A stretch of DNA of 62,606 bases from Sulfuritalea sp. (GTDB lineage Bacteria > Pseudomonadota > Gammaproteobacteria > Burkholderiales > Rhodocyclaceae): assembly GCA_030651305.1 (NCBI GenBank), contig JAUSCI010000074.1, positions 1 to 62,606 on the forward strand, given 5' to 3'. Position 1 is the first letter of the stretch; each line of letters begins with the position of its first letter. The notes beneath the pieces were generated by a model. That model had not been told where the DNA came from and did not search any database. It was given only the letters and a program-made list of their open reading frames with translations. The translations under genes were made by a program, and so were the position numbers. Positions 44,561-53,672 of the stretch are shown here, one piece after another.

Positions 44561-44815
44561 ATGACCCTTACAACCCTTTCCAGCCGCGAGTTCAACCAGG
44601 ACGCAAGCAAGGCCAAAAAAGCTGCAAAGTCCGGTCCGGTCGTGATAACTGATCGCGGTCGACCAGCTCATGTGCTGCTTAGCTTCAAGGAATACCTGCG
44701 GCTCACTGGTAGCCGTACCCGCATCGGCGATCTACTGTCGCTGCCCGGCGTCGAAGACATTGAATTCGAGGTCACCAAGGCGACTGACCTCGCACAAAGC
44801 GCCGACCTCGCCTGA
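44561..44815 (+). CDS. Phd/YefM-family antitoxin
   Basis: 84 residues. The N-terminal DNA-binding part is TLSSREFNQDASKAKKAAKS followed by GPVVITDRGRPAHVLLSFKEY, the YefM/Phd core. The C-terminal part (GVEDIEFEVTKATDLAQ) would bind the toxin. It overlaps the PIN toxin gene by one base. It probably represses its own promoter through the palindrome upstream. Confidence 0.87.
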   Translation: MTLTTLSSREFNQDASKAKKAAKSGPVVITDRGRPAHVLLSFKEYLRLTGSRTRIGDLLSLPGVEDIEFEVTKATDLAQSADLA

Positions 44816-45237
44816 TGTACCTGCTCGACACGAACCTGGTCTCCGAACTGCGCAAGGTCCGCGCCGGCAAGGCGGACCGGAATGTCGCGGAGTGGTCCGA
44901 CAGCGTAGACGCGAATGAACTCTATATTTCCGTAATCACGGTTCAGGAACTCGAAATCGGTGTCCTCCTGACCGAGCGTCGCGACCAGGCGCAGGGATCA
45001 ATGCTCCGAACCTGGCTTGACCGGCACGTTCTCCCCGCCTTCGACAACCGGATTCTTTCCGTCGATGTTGCCGTGGCACTTCGCAGCGCCCAACTGCACA
45101 TACCCGATCCGTGTCCCGTGCGTGACGGCTTGATTGCCGCCACCGCTCTCGTCCACGGCATGACGGTCGTCACCCGCAATACCGCCGACTTCGAGCCCAC
45201 CGGCGCTGCAACGCTGAACCCCTGGCTGGCACGCTGA
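44815..45237 (+). CDS. VapC-type PIN-domain toxin
   Basis: 140 residues. PIN motifs: LLDTNLVSELR (D5), Glu in VITVQELEIGVL, Asp in CPVRDGLIAATA and TRNTADFEPTG near the C-terminus. It is a predicted Mg-dependent ribonuclease, often against tRNA. Paired with the upstream Phd-type antitoxin; both frames appear intact, so this module should be functional. Confidence 0.87.
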   Translation: MYLLDTNLVSELRKVRAGKADRNVAEWSDSVDANELYISVITVQELEIGVLLTERRDQAQGSMLRTWLDRHVLPAFDNRILSVDVAVALRSAQLHIPDPCPVRDGLIAATALVHGMTVVTRNTADFEPTGAATLNPWLAR

Positions 45238-45386
45238 CGACCGGGAACGCAACGTGAGGGAACAAGAATCCCTTGCCTGCGGTACTACCCGACCGCTGCT
45301 CGGTCAGATCGATTTTCGTAGTGCCTGAAACCGTCCGTGCAGTGGCGGGTGCGATCCTGCTTCTTCCCGCCTCGGCCAAAGCCTCC

Positions 45387-45809
45387 TTATGCCTTCCTCA
45401 GGATTGCAATTGCCTTGTTGGCGTCTTCCAGCGAATCCACGGCGACATAGGCAACAAATTGCGTATTCAGCACCGAGGCCGAGAAGCCGCTGATATTGAT
45501 TCCCCCGGCGGCCAGCTTCTGCGTCAATTCCGCCGCGATACCCTTGCGGTCCTGGCCCACGATGCGAATCGAGTGGTGAACCCGGTTCACGTTGAAACCG
45601 ACCTGCGCAGCCGCCGCGATTTCCTCGTCACCTTGCAGGGGCGTGACAAACACGACCCCCCGCCCGTGGTCATCCGGAGAGCGTCGAGCGATGATCGATT
45701 GAAAGTCCGCGCCGACCTGTTGCAGAGGCGCCAGAATATCTGCGAGCCCACCGGGTACGTCAGGAATAGGCGCGGCCCAGACATCAATAAGTTCCACGAG
45801 ATAACTCAT
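45387..45809 (-). CDS. ACT-domain protein
   Basis: 140 residues with two ACT-like beta-alpha-beta units: VELIDVWAAPIPDVPGGLADIL near the start, and SIRIVGQDRKGIAAELTQKLAAGGINISGFSAS in the second half. It probably binds an amino acid or other small ligand. The start at 45809 has a strong GGAGGG site; the longer frame is not needed. It lies between two toxin-antitoxin modules and has no partner gene of clear function. Confidence 0.75.
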   Translation of the reverse strand: MSYLVELIDVWAAPIPDVPGGLADILAPLQQVGADFQSIIARRSPDDHGRGVVFVTPLQGDEEIAAAAQVGFNVNRVHHSIRIVGQDRKGIAAELTQKLAAGGINISGFSASVLNTQFVAYVAVDSLEDANKAIAILRKA

Positions 45810-46038
45810 CGCATACCCTCCTTTTCCACAGTTATGCAACCGTCCCAGCCTTCGTTTTGACTATAGTACCCAATACCACACTACGCTAGTGCCACTCAGC
45901 CGCTTTCATGGCGGCGTCTGTTCCGCATCGAAATGGATTTCGTCGCGGGGACCGAAATCCAAAGGAATCAGACTTGTCGGCGGCGTGACATGGTTGCTTA
46001 GCTGAGAATTATTGCCAAGCAGCCTCCTGTTTGCTCGA

Positions 46039-46365
46039 TCAGGCGGACCCCAAATCACTCCAATCCTCTTCCTCGCCCCAATAGCCCGCTTCGCGCTGGT
46101 GGCGGATCGCGAGAATCAGGACTGCGTCCTGATTTTCCTCGACGCTATAAAGAGCCACATACCCGGTGCGCCCGCGAGATATCACCAACTCACGCAATGG
46201 GTGCTCAACAGGACGACCGATCAGCGGATGACGAATCAGCAACTCAACGGCTTCTTCAATCAACCCCATCGTCTCTACCGCCACAGCCGGGTCGATCCCG
46301 ATGAGGAAGTCGGTCAGCCTTTCGAGATCGGCAAGCGCTCGTCCCGAATAGATCAGCTTTGCCAA
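46039..46365 (-). CDS. RelE/ParE-family toxin
   Basis: 108 residues. IYSGRALADLERLTDFLIG, GRPVEHPLRELVISRGRTGYVALY and LILAIRHQREAGY are the ParE/RelE pattern with its conserved Arg and His. The frame opens with TTG at 46365, overlapping the end of the antitoxin reading frame. The antitoxin upstream is frameshifted, so this toxin may be unneutralised, attenuated or kept in check from elsewhere. Confidence 0.85.
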   Translation of the reverse strand: MAKLIYSGRALADLERLTDFLIGIDPAVAVETMGLIEEAVELLIRHPLIGRPVEHPLRELVISRGRTGYVALYSVEENQDAVLILAIRHQREAGYWGEEEDWSDLGSA

Positions 46366-46636
46366 GATATGGCCTTCGGCTTCGCCAACTTGTTGCCGGC
46401 AATACGCGCCTTCAACCAGGCATGAACCTCAGCGGAATCGTAGCCTTTGCCACTCTTCAGCATCTGTTCCCGCGCCGCCTGAGCCTCTGCCACGAAACCG
46501 GCCCGTCGCTCTGCCGCCGTCGCTGCCTGCTCTATCGCTGGACCATGAAGGCATGTGGCGACACCCCAATCTTCTCGGCTGCGGCAACGGCCCTTTGCTT
46601 GAGATCGTCGGAAAGCTTCAGTGATGTGGTGGACAT
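46353..46636 (-). pseudogene. frameshifted RHH-type antitoxin
   Basis: Starting at the ATG at 46636 the frame reads STTSLKLSDDLKQRAVAAAE and on to SPHAFMVQR, then meets TAG at 46532-46534. A one-base change of frame at that point recovers a continuous antitoxin C-terminus (IEQAATAAERRAGFVAEAQA, then KGYDSAEVHAWLKARIAG) that runs to the toxin overlap. It is therefore a ribbon-helix-helix antitoxin broken by a single-base deletion, or a sequencing error in the run around CGATAG. Confidence 0.78.
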
Positions 46637-46657
46637 TTCGAGCACCTCTGGCTTGCG

Positions 46658-46677
46658 GGTGTTACTATGGTAACACC
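46658..46677. promoter_or_regulatory. palindromic operator of the RHH-RelE module
   Basis: Perfect 8-bp inverted repeat GGTGTTAC / GTAACACC with a 4-bp TATG centre, 21 bp upstream of the antitoxin ATG. This is the form of site bound by RHH antitoxin-toxin complexes. Confidence 0.65.
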
Positions 46678-46760
46678 ATGATGCGATGAGCTGCGTGGCG
46701 GCAAGAACTAGCGTCGCCGCAATTGCCCAACGCCGAGAAATGAAGCGGCAAACAAAAAGC

Positions 46761-46785
46761 CGCCGTCTAGCCAGTGCCGACTATT
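46761..46785 (-). repeat. degenerate dispersed 25-bp repeat copy
   Basis: Intergenic, with four or five mismatches to the family (CCAGTGCCGAC in place of CCAGCGCCGAC). It lies between the toxin-antitoxin module and the ClpX-like gene. Confidence 0.5.
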
Positions 46786-46899
46786 GGTGTGTGCTCGACC
46801 AAATACCGACCCCAATCACTACCGCCAATCACTACCGCAAAGGCGGCGACTGAGCGGCGGTGCTGCCTGCCAGACACCCCCGCGCCGCCGCGTCGACAT

Positions 46900-47949
46900 T
46901 CAGGCGCCAGGCGGAGTATCGGCTTGCCGACCGCCGATGAATCGCGGGTTTCCGAACAGTGACGCGATCTTGACCTGGCGCACTGCGGGGTGGTCGGGCA
47001 CCGCGTAGATCACCGGCGTCAGCATTTCCTCGAAAATGCCGCGCAGGCTGCGCGCGCCGACCTTGTATTCCATCGCCAGGTCGGCGATCTGCTCGAACAC
47101 CAGCGGCTCGATGGTCAGCTCCACGCCATCGAGTTGCAGTATCTGGCGGAACTGTTTGTAGATCGCGTTCTCCGGTTCGGTCATGATCCTGACCATCATT
47201 TCGCGCGACAGCGGCTTGAGCGAGGCGACAATCGGCAGGCGACCGGCGAATTCCTGGATCAGTCCGTACTCGAACAGATCGGTTGGCTTGACGCGCGTGT
47301 TGAGTCGATCAAGCAGCTTCTGGTTGTCGTCCTCCGAAGTGGAGATGAAGCCGAATGAGTGGGTCTTCGACAGAATCTCTGTGAGTCCGACAAAGGCGCC
47401 GCCGCAGATGAAGAGAACCTGAGTGGTGTCGATGTAGTGCGCATCCTTGATCTTGACCGGAACGCCTTCCATGATCTTCAACAGCGCGTGCTGGACACCT
47501 TCGCCGGAAGTTCCGCGCATTTGACCTCCCTGGCTGCTGATGGCTTTGAGCTTGTCGATCTCGTCGATGAAAACGATGCCGCGCTGGGCGCGCCCGATAT
47601 CGCCCTCGGCCTTGTCGATCAGCCGCTGCAGGATGGCCTCGATTTCATCATTGACGTATTCGCTTTGGGCCAGCGAGGTGGCATTGGCCGTGACGAAGGG
47701 TACCTGGAGCACCCGCGAGAGGGTCTCGCATAACAGCGTCTTGCCGGTGCCGGTCGGCCCGACCAGGAGCACATTGCTCTTGATGATTTCCACCTTGTCG
47801 GGCGCCGCCAGTTCAATCTTCTTGTAGTGGGTATAAACGGCGACGGCCAGTTGACGCTTGGCCTCGTCCTGGCCAATGACGTGCTGGTCAAGAAATTTGA
47901 CGATCTGGCTCGGGGTCATGATTGGGGTCCGGTTCAGTTTGGGCACCAT
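46900..47949 (-). CDS. ClpX-like AAA+ ATPase lacking the zinc-binding domain
   Basis: About 349 residues from the ATG at 47949 (GGGAAAG 6 nt upstream). Walker A GPTGTGKTLLCETL, Walker B GIVFIDEIDKL and the sensor-2 segment GARSLRGIFEEMLTPVIY follow ClpX closely, and a pore-loop Tyr-Val is kept (SEYVNDEIEAIL). The N-terminal Cys4 zinc domain is missing: the protein starts directly at MTPSQIVKFLDQHVIGQDEAK. The region that should hold the ClpP-docking IGF loop reads SFGFISTSED. It is probably a ClpP-independent unfoldase or a partner of another peptidase. It is not in the usual tig-clpP-clpX-lon neighbourhood. Confidence 0.85.
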   Translation of the reverse strand: MVPKLNRTPIMTPSQIVKFLDQHVIGQDEAKRQLAVAVYTHYKKIELAAPDKVEIIKSNVLLVGPTGTGKTLLCETLSRVLQVPFVTANATSLAQSEYVNDEIEAILQRLIDKAEGDIGRAQRGIVFIDEIDKLKAISSQGGQMRGTSGEGVQHALLKIMEGVPVKIKDAHYIDTTQVLFICGGAFVGLTEILSKTHSFGFISTSEDDNQKLLDRLNTRVKPTDLFEYGLIQEFAGRLPIVASLKPLSREMMVRIMTEPENAIYKQFRQILQLDGVELTIEPLVFEQIADLAMEYKVGARSLRGIFEEMLTPVIYAVPDHPAVRQVKIASLFGNPRFIGGRQADTPPGA

Positions 47950-47961
47950 TGGTACTTTCCC

Positions 47962-47986
47962 AAAAGTCGGCGCTGGTGGCACGGCG
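47962..47986 (+). repeat. dispersed 25-bp repeat copy
   Basis: Core GTCGGCGCTGG with right end TGGCACGGCG. It lies 12 bp before the ClpX-like ATG, between that gene and the PPOX-like gene; a longer frame of the ATPase would read through it but lacks a good start. Confidence 0.75.
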
Positions 47987-48006
47987 AAATCTGACCCAGG
48001 CGCGAA

Positions 48007-48473
48007 TCAAACGCCCTTGAGGTCTATTTCGTCGCGGTGGCCGAAGCCTTTGCTGTTGTCGATGAAATGGAAATGTTCGGGCACCAGCCTGAACCAGCGT
48101 ACCTTGGCCAACGCCTTGACGATGGCCGGCGGTACGTTTCCCAGCGGGCTGGCGATGGGGAATTTCTCGCCATACAGCGTTTGGGCGCGGCGCTCTTCGT
48201 CGCCCTGAAGTTCGATGACGCGGCCTTCGAGCTGGATGCCCTTGATCTGGGCCCAGTCGCTGTAGTCTTCCTGGATCGTTGCCGCGCAGCGGGCATCCAG
48301 TGCCAGATTGTGGCAATGGCGCGTGTTCGGCGACGAGAGAAAGATCAGCGAGCAGCCGTCGGCGGCGTAGAACACGGCTGCCGCCCATGGCCCTTGCGCG
48401 CCGTGCGTGGCCAGCGTCATGACATGGTGCGCGGCGAGATAGTCCGCCACCGGCCGCGGCAATGTCACCGGCA

Positions 48474-48474
<1 letters not shown>
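48007..48474 (-). CDS. pyridoxamine 5'-phosphate oxidase-family protein
   Basis: 155 residues, split beta-barrel flavin-binding fold: MTLATHGAQGPWAAAVFYAADGCSLIFLSS, then the strand QEDYSDWAQIKGIQLEGRVIEL. Such small proteins bind FMN, F420 or haem. The ATG overlaps the regulator stop by 1 nt (TGATG), so it is coupled to the sigma-54 activator gene and may sense or modify a ligand. Not PdxH itself: the PLP-binding motifs are missing. Confidence 0.78.
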
Positions 48475-50216
<1,742 letters not shown>

Positions 50217-50274
50217 TGCCGCACTCTCACTCTGTCTCTCCTCAATTATTCATTGTAAGCGCAGATCGGAAAAC

Positions 50275-50297
50275 CTGTTGCATCCACGTTGCAACAG
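50275..50297. promoter_or_regulatory. inverted repeat, candidate activator binding site
   Basis: CTGTTGCA, 7-bp spacer, TGCAACAG: a perfect 8-bp inverted repeat, 59 bp from the regulator ATG and about 270 bp upstream of the -24 element. It could be the upstream activating sequence for the ppsA promoter or a site of autocontrol. Confidence 0.5.
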
Positions 50298-50538
50298 TCC
50301 GGTTGCCGCCCCTCGCCGCGCGAATTCGGCAAGTAACCGAAAGAACAAATGGCGACAACGCCATGCGGATAATTTACCAAATGAACAACGGTCGACTTCT
50401 GTGCCTTGCGCCGAACAGGGGTAGCGCGAAGCTTGCTTTTGTCATTTTTGTTGCGCGCGCATGAAGCGCCGATACCCATATTTACAGTAGGACCAATTGA
50501 ATCGACCGCTGCGGATAGTGCACTGCGCAAATGCCCGG

Positions 50539-50554
50539 TGGCCCGGACCTTGCG
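50539..50554 (+). promoter_or_regulatory. sigma-54 (-24/-12) promoter of the pps operon
   Basis: TGGCCCGGACCTTGCG fits the consensus TGGCAC-N5-TTGC with GG (50540-50541) and GC (50552-50553) exactly 10 bp apart. Transcription should start near 50565, about 65 nt before the ppsA ATG. Confidence 0.75.
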
Positions 50555-50629
50555 TTATCTCCGTCGCTCCGGGCGCGTAACCGGGCCCGGTTTTCCGATT
50601 TCCAAAATAATTACAGAAGGAGACACTCA

Positions 50630-52465
50630 ATGAAGTTTCCAGTTCCGCACGACGTAAAGGCCAAGACGATTCCGGGTACCGAAGGCTGGGAGAGGATGTA
50701 CCCGTACCAGTATCAGTTCGTCACCGACGACCCGGTGCGCAACCAGTACGAAAAAGAGACGTTCTGGTTCTACGACGGATTGCACTATCCGGAGCCGCTG
50801 TATCCCTTCGACACCATCTGGGATGAGGCCTGGTTCCTCGCCCTCTCGCAATTCAACAACCGCATTTTCCAGGTGCCGCCGGTGCGCGGCGTCGACCACC
50901 GCATCATCAACGGTTATGTCTATATCTCGCCGGTGCCGGTCAAGGACGGCGCGGAAATCGGCAGCCGCGTGCCGAACTTCATGGAGCGCGCCGGCTTCTA
51001 TTACAAGAACTGGGACATGCTGGAGGCCAAGTGGAAGCTCAAGATGGAGGCCACCATCAAGGAACTCGAGGACCTGCAGATTTCACCCCTGCCGGATCTC
51101 GAGGACATCTCGGTGGTGATGGACGCCCTCGGTGAATCCAAGGGCTACCACCTGATCAAGAACTACGACGACCTGATCAATCTCGGCATCAAGTGCTGGC
51201 AATATCACTTCGAGTTCCTCAATCTCGGCTATGCGGCCTATGTCTTCTTCATGGACTTCTGCCAGAAGCTGTTCCCCAGCATCCCGCTGCAGCGCATCAC
51301 GCAGATGATCTCGGGTATCGACGTCATCATGTACCGCCCCGATGACGAGCTCAAGGAACTGGCGAAGAGCGCGATAGCGCTGGGCGTCGACGGGGCCGTC
51401 GCGGCACACCGCGACTGGGCCACCGTCAAGGCCAATGTCGGCAAGCTGCCCAAGGGCGCAGAATGGCTGGCGGCCTTCGAGAAGGCACGTTATCCGTGGT
51501 TCAACATCTCGGACGGCACCGGCTGGTTCCACACCGACCGCAGCTGGAACGACAACCTCGACGTGCCGCTCTCCGGCATCCAGACCTACATCGGCCGGCT
51601 CAAGATCGGCGCCACCATCGATCGTCCGACGGAGCAGGTGCGCGCCGAACGCGACCGCATCACCGCCGAGTACCGCGCCCTGATCACCAACGAAGCCGAC
51701 CTGAAGCAGTTCGACGAGTTGCTCGGTTGCGCCAAGACCGTGTTCCCCTATGTCGAGAACCACTTGTTCTACGTCGAGCACTGGTTCCACTCGGTGTTCT
51801 GGAACAAGATCCGCGAAGTGGCGGCGATCATGAAGGATCACGGCATGATCAAGGACATCGAGGACATCTGGTATCTGCGCCGCGACGAGATCAAGTCAGC
51901 CTTGTGGGACGTCGTCACCGCCTGGGCCACCGGCGTCACGCCGCGTGGCACCACCACCTGGCCGCCGGAAATCGAATGGCGCAAGGGCGTCATGGACAAG
52001 TTCCGCACCTGGAGCGTGCCGCCGGCCATCGGCATCGCGCCGGAAGTCATCCAGGAGCCCTTCACCATAGTGCTCTGGGGCGTCACCAACAAGTCGCTGT
52101 CCGACTGGTCCGCGGTACAGGAAATCACCGATCCCGACAGCATCACCGAGCTCAAGGGCTTTGCCGGCAGTCCCGGCGTGGTCGAGGGCAAGGCGCGCGT
52201 CTGTCGCACGGCAATGGACATCCGCGACCTGCAGGACGGCGAAATCCTCGTCGCGCCGACCACCTCGCCGTCATGGGCGCCGGCCTTCGCCAAGATCAAG
52301 GCCTGCGTCACCGATGTCGGCGGAGTCATGAGTCATGCCGCCATCGTCTGCCGCGAGTACGGACTGCCCGCAATCGTCGGCACGGGACATGGCACCAAGA
52401 TCATCAAGACCGGAATGACGATCAGGGTCGACGGTTCCACGGGTCTGGTTTCAATCACCCGGTAG
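50630..52465 (+). CDS. ppsA: phenylphosphate synthase subunit A (PEP synthase central/C-terminal-like)
   Basis: 611 residues. The C-terminal part has the swivelling phosphohistidine domain of PEP synthase/PPDK: the motif GGVMSHAAIVCREYG puts the catalytic His at residue 569, the same number reported for T. aromatica phenylphosphate synthase protein 1. The long N-terminal part (YPYQYQFVTDDPVRNQYEKE ... DTGWFHTDRSWN region) binds the phenolic substrate. The His is phosphorylated from ATP with help of subunit B and passes the phosphate to the phenol hydroxyl. AGAAGGAGA precedes the ATG. It is the first gene of the catabolic operon. Confidence 0.93.
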   Translation: MKFPVPHDVKAKTIPGTEGWERMYPYQYQFVTDDPVRNQYEKETFWFYDGLHYPEPLYPFDTIWDEAWFLALSQFNNRIFQVPPVRGVDHRIINGYVYISPVPVKDGAEIGSRVPNFMERAGFYYKNWDMLEAKWKLKMEATIKELEDLQISPLPDLEDISVVMDALGESKGYHLIKNYDDLINLGIKCWQYHFEFLNLGYAAYVFFMDFCQKLFPSIPLQRITQMISGIDVIMYRPDDELKELAKSAIALGVDGAVAAHRDWATVKANVGKLPKGAEWLAAFEKARYPWFNISDGTGWFHTDRSWNDNLDVPLSGIQTYIGRLKIGATIDRPTEQVRAERDRITAEYRALITNEADLKQFDELLGCAKTVFPYVENHLFYVEHWFHSVFWNKIREVAAIMKDHGMIKDIEDIWYLRRDEIKSALWDVVTAWATGVTPRGTTTWPPEIEWRKGVMDKFRTWSVPPAIGIAPEVIQEPFTIVLWGVTNKSLSDWSAVQEITDPDSITELKGFAGSPGVVEGKARVCRTAMDIRDLQDGEILVAPTTSPSWAPAFAKIKACVTDVGGVMSHAAIVCREYGLPAIVGTGHGTKIIKTGMTIRVDGSTGLVSITR

Positions 52466-52486
52466 TGATGCGGCAGGGATTCGACA

Positions 52487-53614
52487 ATGGGAAACGTTGT
52501 GGCAATCGGGAAGATTCGCACGGAGGCCTGGATGGATAGCGCAATGCCGAAAGTCTGCTGGTTCGAGGAGTGCAGCAAGGACTCCGTCGCCCTGGTGGGG
52601 GGCAAGTGCGCCTCTCTCGGCGAACTCATCAACGCGGGAGTGCGGGTGCCGCCGGGGTTCGCCCTGACGACGCACGGCTACGCGCAGTTCATGCGCGAAG
52701 CCGGGATCCAGCCCGAAGTGACCGCCCTGCTCAAGGGGCTGGATCACGAGGATATGGACAAGCTCGAAGATGCTTCTCGCATTATCCGCGAGATGATCGA
52801 ATCACGCCCGATCTGCATCGAGCTTGAAGACCTGATTGGCGAGTCCTACCGCAAGTTGTCGAATCGCAGTGGTATTCCGGCGGTCCCGGTCGCGGTGCGT
52901 TCCAGCGCCACGGCCGAGGACCTGCCCGGCGCCAGTTTTGCGGGTCAGCAGGATACCTACCTGTGGATTCGCGGCATCGACGAGGTGATCCACCATGTGC
53001 GGCGCTGCATCTCAAGCCTTTATACCGGCCGCGCCATCGCCTATCGCATGAAGATGGGTTTTCCCCACGAGCAGGTGGCGATCAGCGTCGGCATCCAGAA
53101 GATGGCCAACTCGTTTTCCGCCGGCGTGATGTTCACCATCCATCCCACCAATGGCGACCGCTCGGTGATCGTCATCGACTCGAATTACGGCTTTGGCGAG
53201 TCGGTGGTTTCAGGCGAGGTCACGCCGGACCATTTCGTGGTCAATAAGGTAGCGCTCGACATCATGGAGCGCACCATCTCCCGCAAGGAAATTTGCTACA
53301 CCGTCGATCTGAAGGCACAGAAATCCGTCGCCACCGAGATTCCCTTCGAACGCCAGACCGTGCAGTCGATCATCGACGATGAAGTCACCGAACTGGCCTG
53401 GATGGGCAAGCAGATCGAAAAGCACTACGGCCGTCCGATGGACATCGAATGGGCGATCGACAAGGACCTTCCCGCCGGCGGCAACGTCTTCATCCTGCAA
53501 GCGCGGCCGGAGACGATCTGGAGCAACAAGAAGCAGGCGCCTGTGTCGGCAGGCAGCGCTTCCGCCATGGACTACATCCTTTCCAGCCTGCTGACCGGCA
53601 AGAAAGTCGGCTAG
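52487..53614 (+). CDS. ppsB: phenylphosphate synthase subunit B (ATP-binding)
   Basis: 375 residues of the N-terminal PEP-synthase ATP-grasp type. VALVGGKCASLGELINAGVRVPPGFAL is the classical start of this domain, VRSSATAEDLPGASFAGQQDTYL carries the nucleotide-binding Arg and Glu, and VFILQARPETIWS closes it. It provides the beta-phosphate from ATP to His569 of PpsA, together splitting the roles of one PEP synthase into two chains. GCAGGGA lies 7 nt before the ATG at 52487. 21 bp after ppsA. Confidence 0.93.
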   Translation: MGNVVAIGKIRTEAWMDSAMPKVCWFEECSKDSVALVGGKCASLGELINAGVRVPPGFALTTHGYAQFMREAGIQPEVTALLKGLDHEDMDKLEDASRIIREMIESRPICIELEDLIGESYRKLSNRSGIPAVPVAVRSSATAEDLPGASFAGQQDTYLWIRGIDEVIHHVRRCISSLYTGRAIAYRMKMGFPHEQVAISVGIQKMANSFSAGVMFTIHPTNGDRSVIVIDSNYGFGESVVSGEVTPDHFVVNKVALDIMERTISRKEICYTVDLKAQKSVATEIPFERQTVQSIIDDEVTELAWMGKQIEKHYGRPMDIEWAIDKDLPAGGNVFILQARPETIWSNKKQAPVSAGSASAMDYILSSLLTGKKVG

Positions 53615-53672
53615 CGGCGTATCACGCAAGCATTCGAGTCACCCACCACCCCTGTACTACTACGGAGCGAAA

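Larger units (their letters stand above)
50217..50629. promoter_or_regulatory. 413-bp divergent control region of regulator and ppsA operon
   Basis: No gene. It contains the inverted repeat at 50275-50297, a second small palindrome ATGGCG/CGCCAT (spacer ACAA, about 50349-50364), an A/T-rich centre around 50370-50470, and the -24/-12 promoter at 50539-50554. This is the expected layout of an enhancer-controlled sigma-54 operon. Confidence 0.6.

Noticed and set aside
45291-45311. Terminator after the VapC-type gene
   Set aside because: GACCG/CGGTC is only a 5-bp stem and the following T-run is short, so support is too weak to list.
45810-46038. Possible gene or RNA between the ACT gene and the toxin gene
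   Set aside because: Short frames only, no start signals and no stable stem of note.
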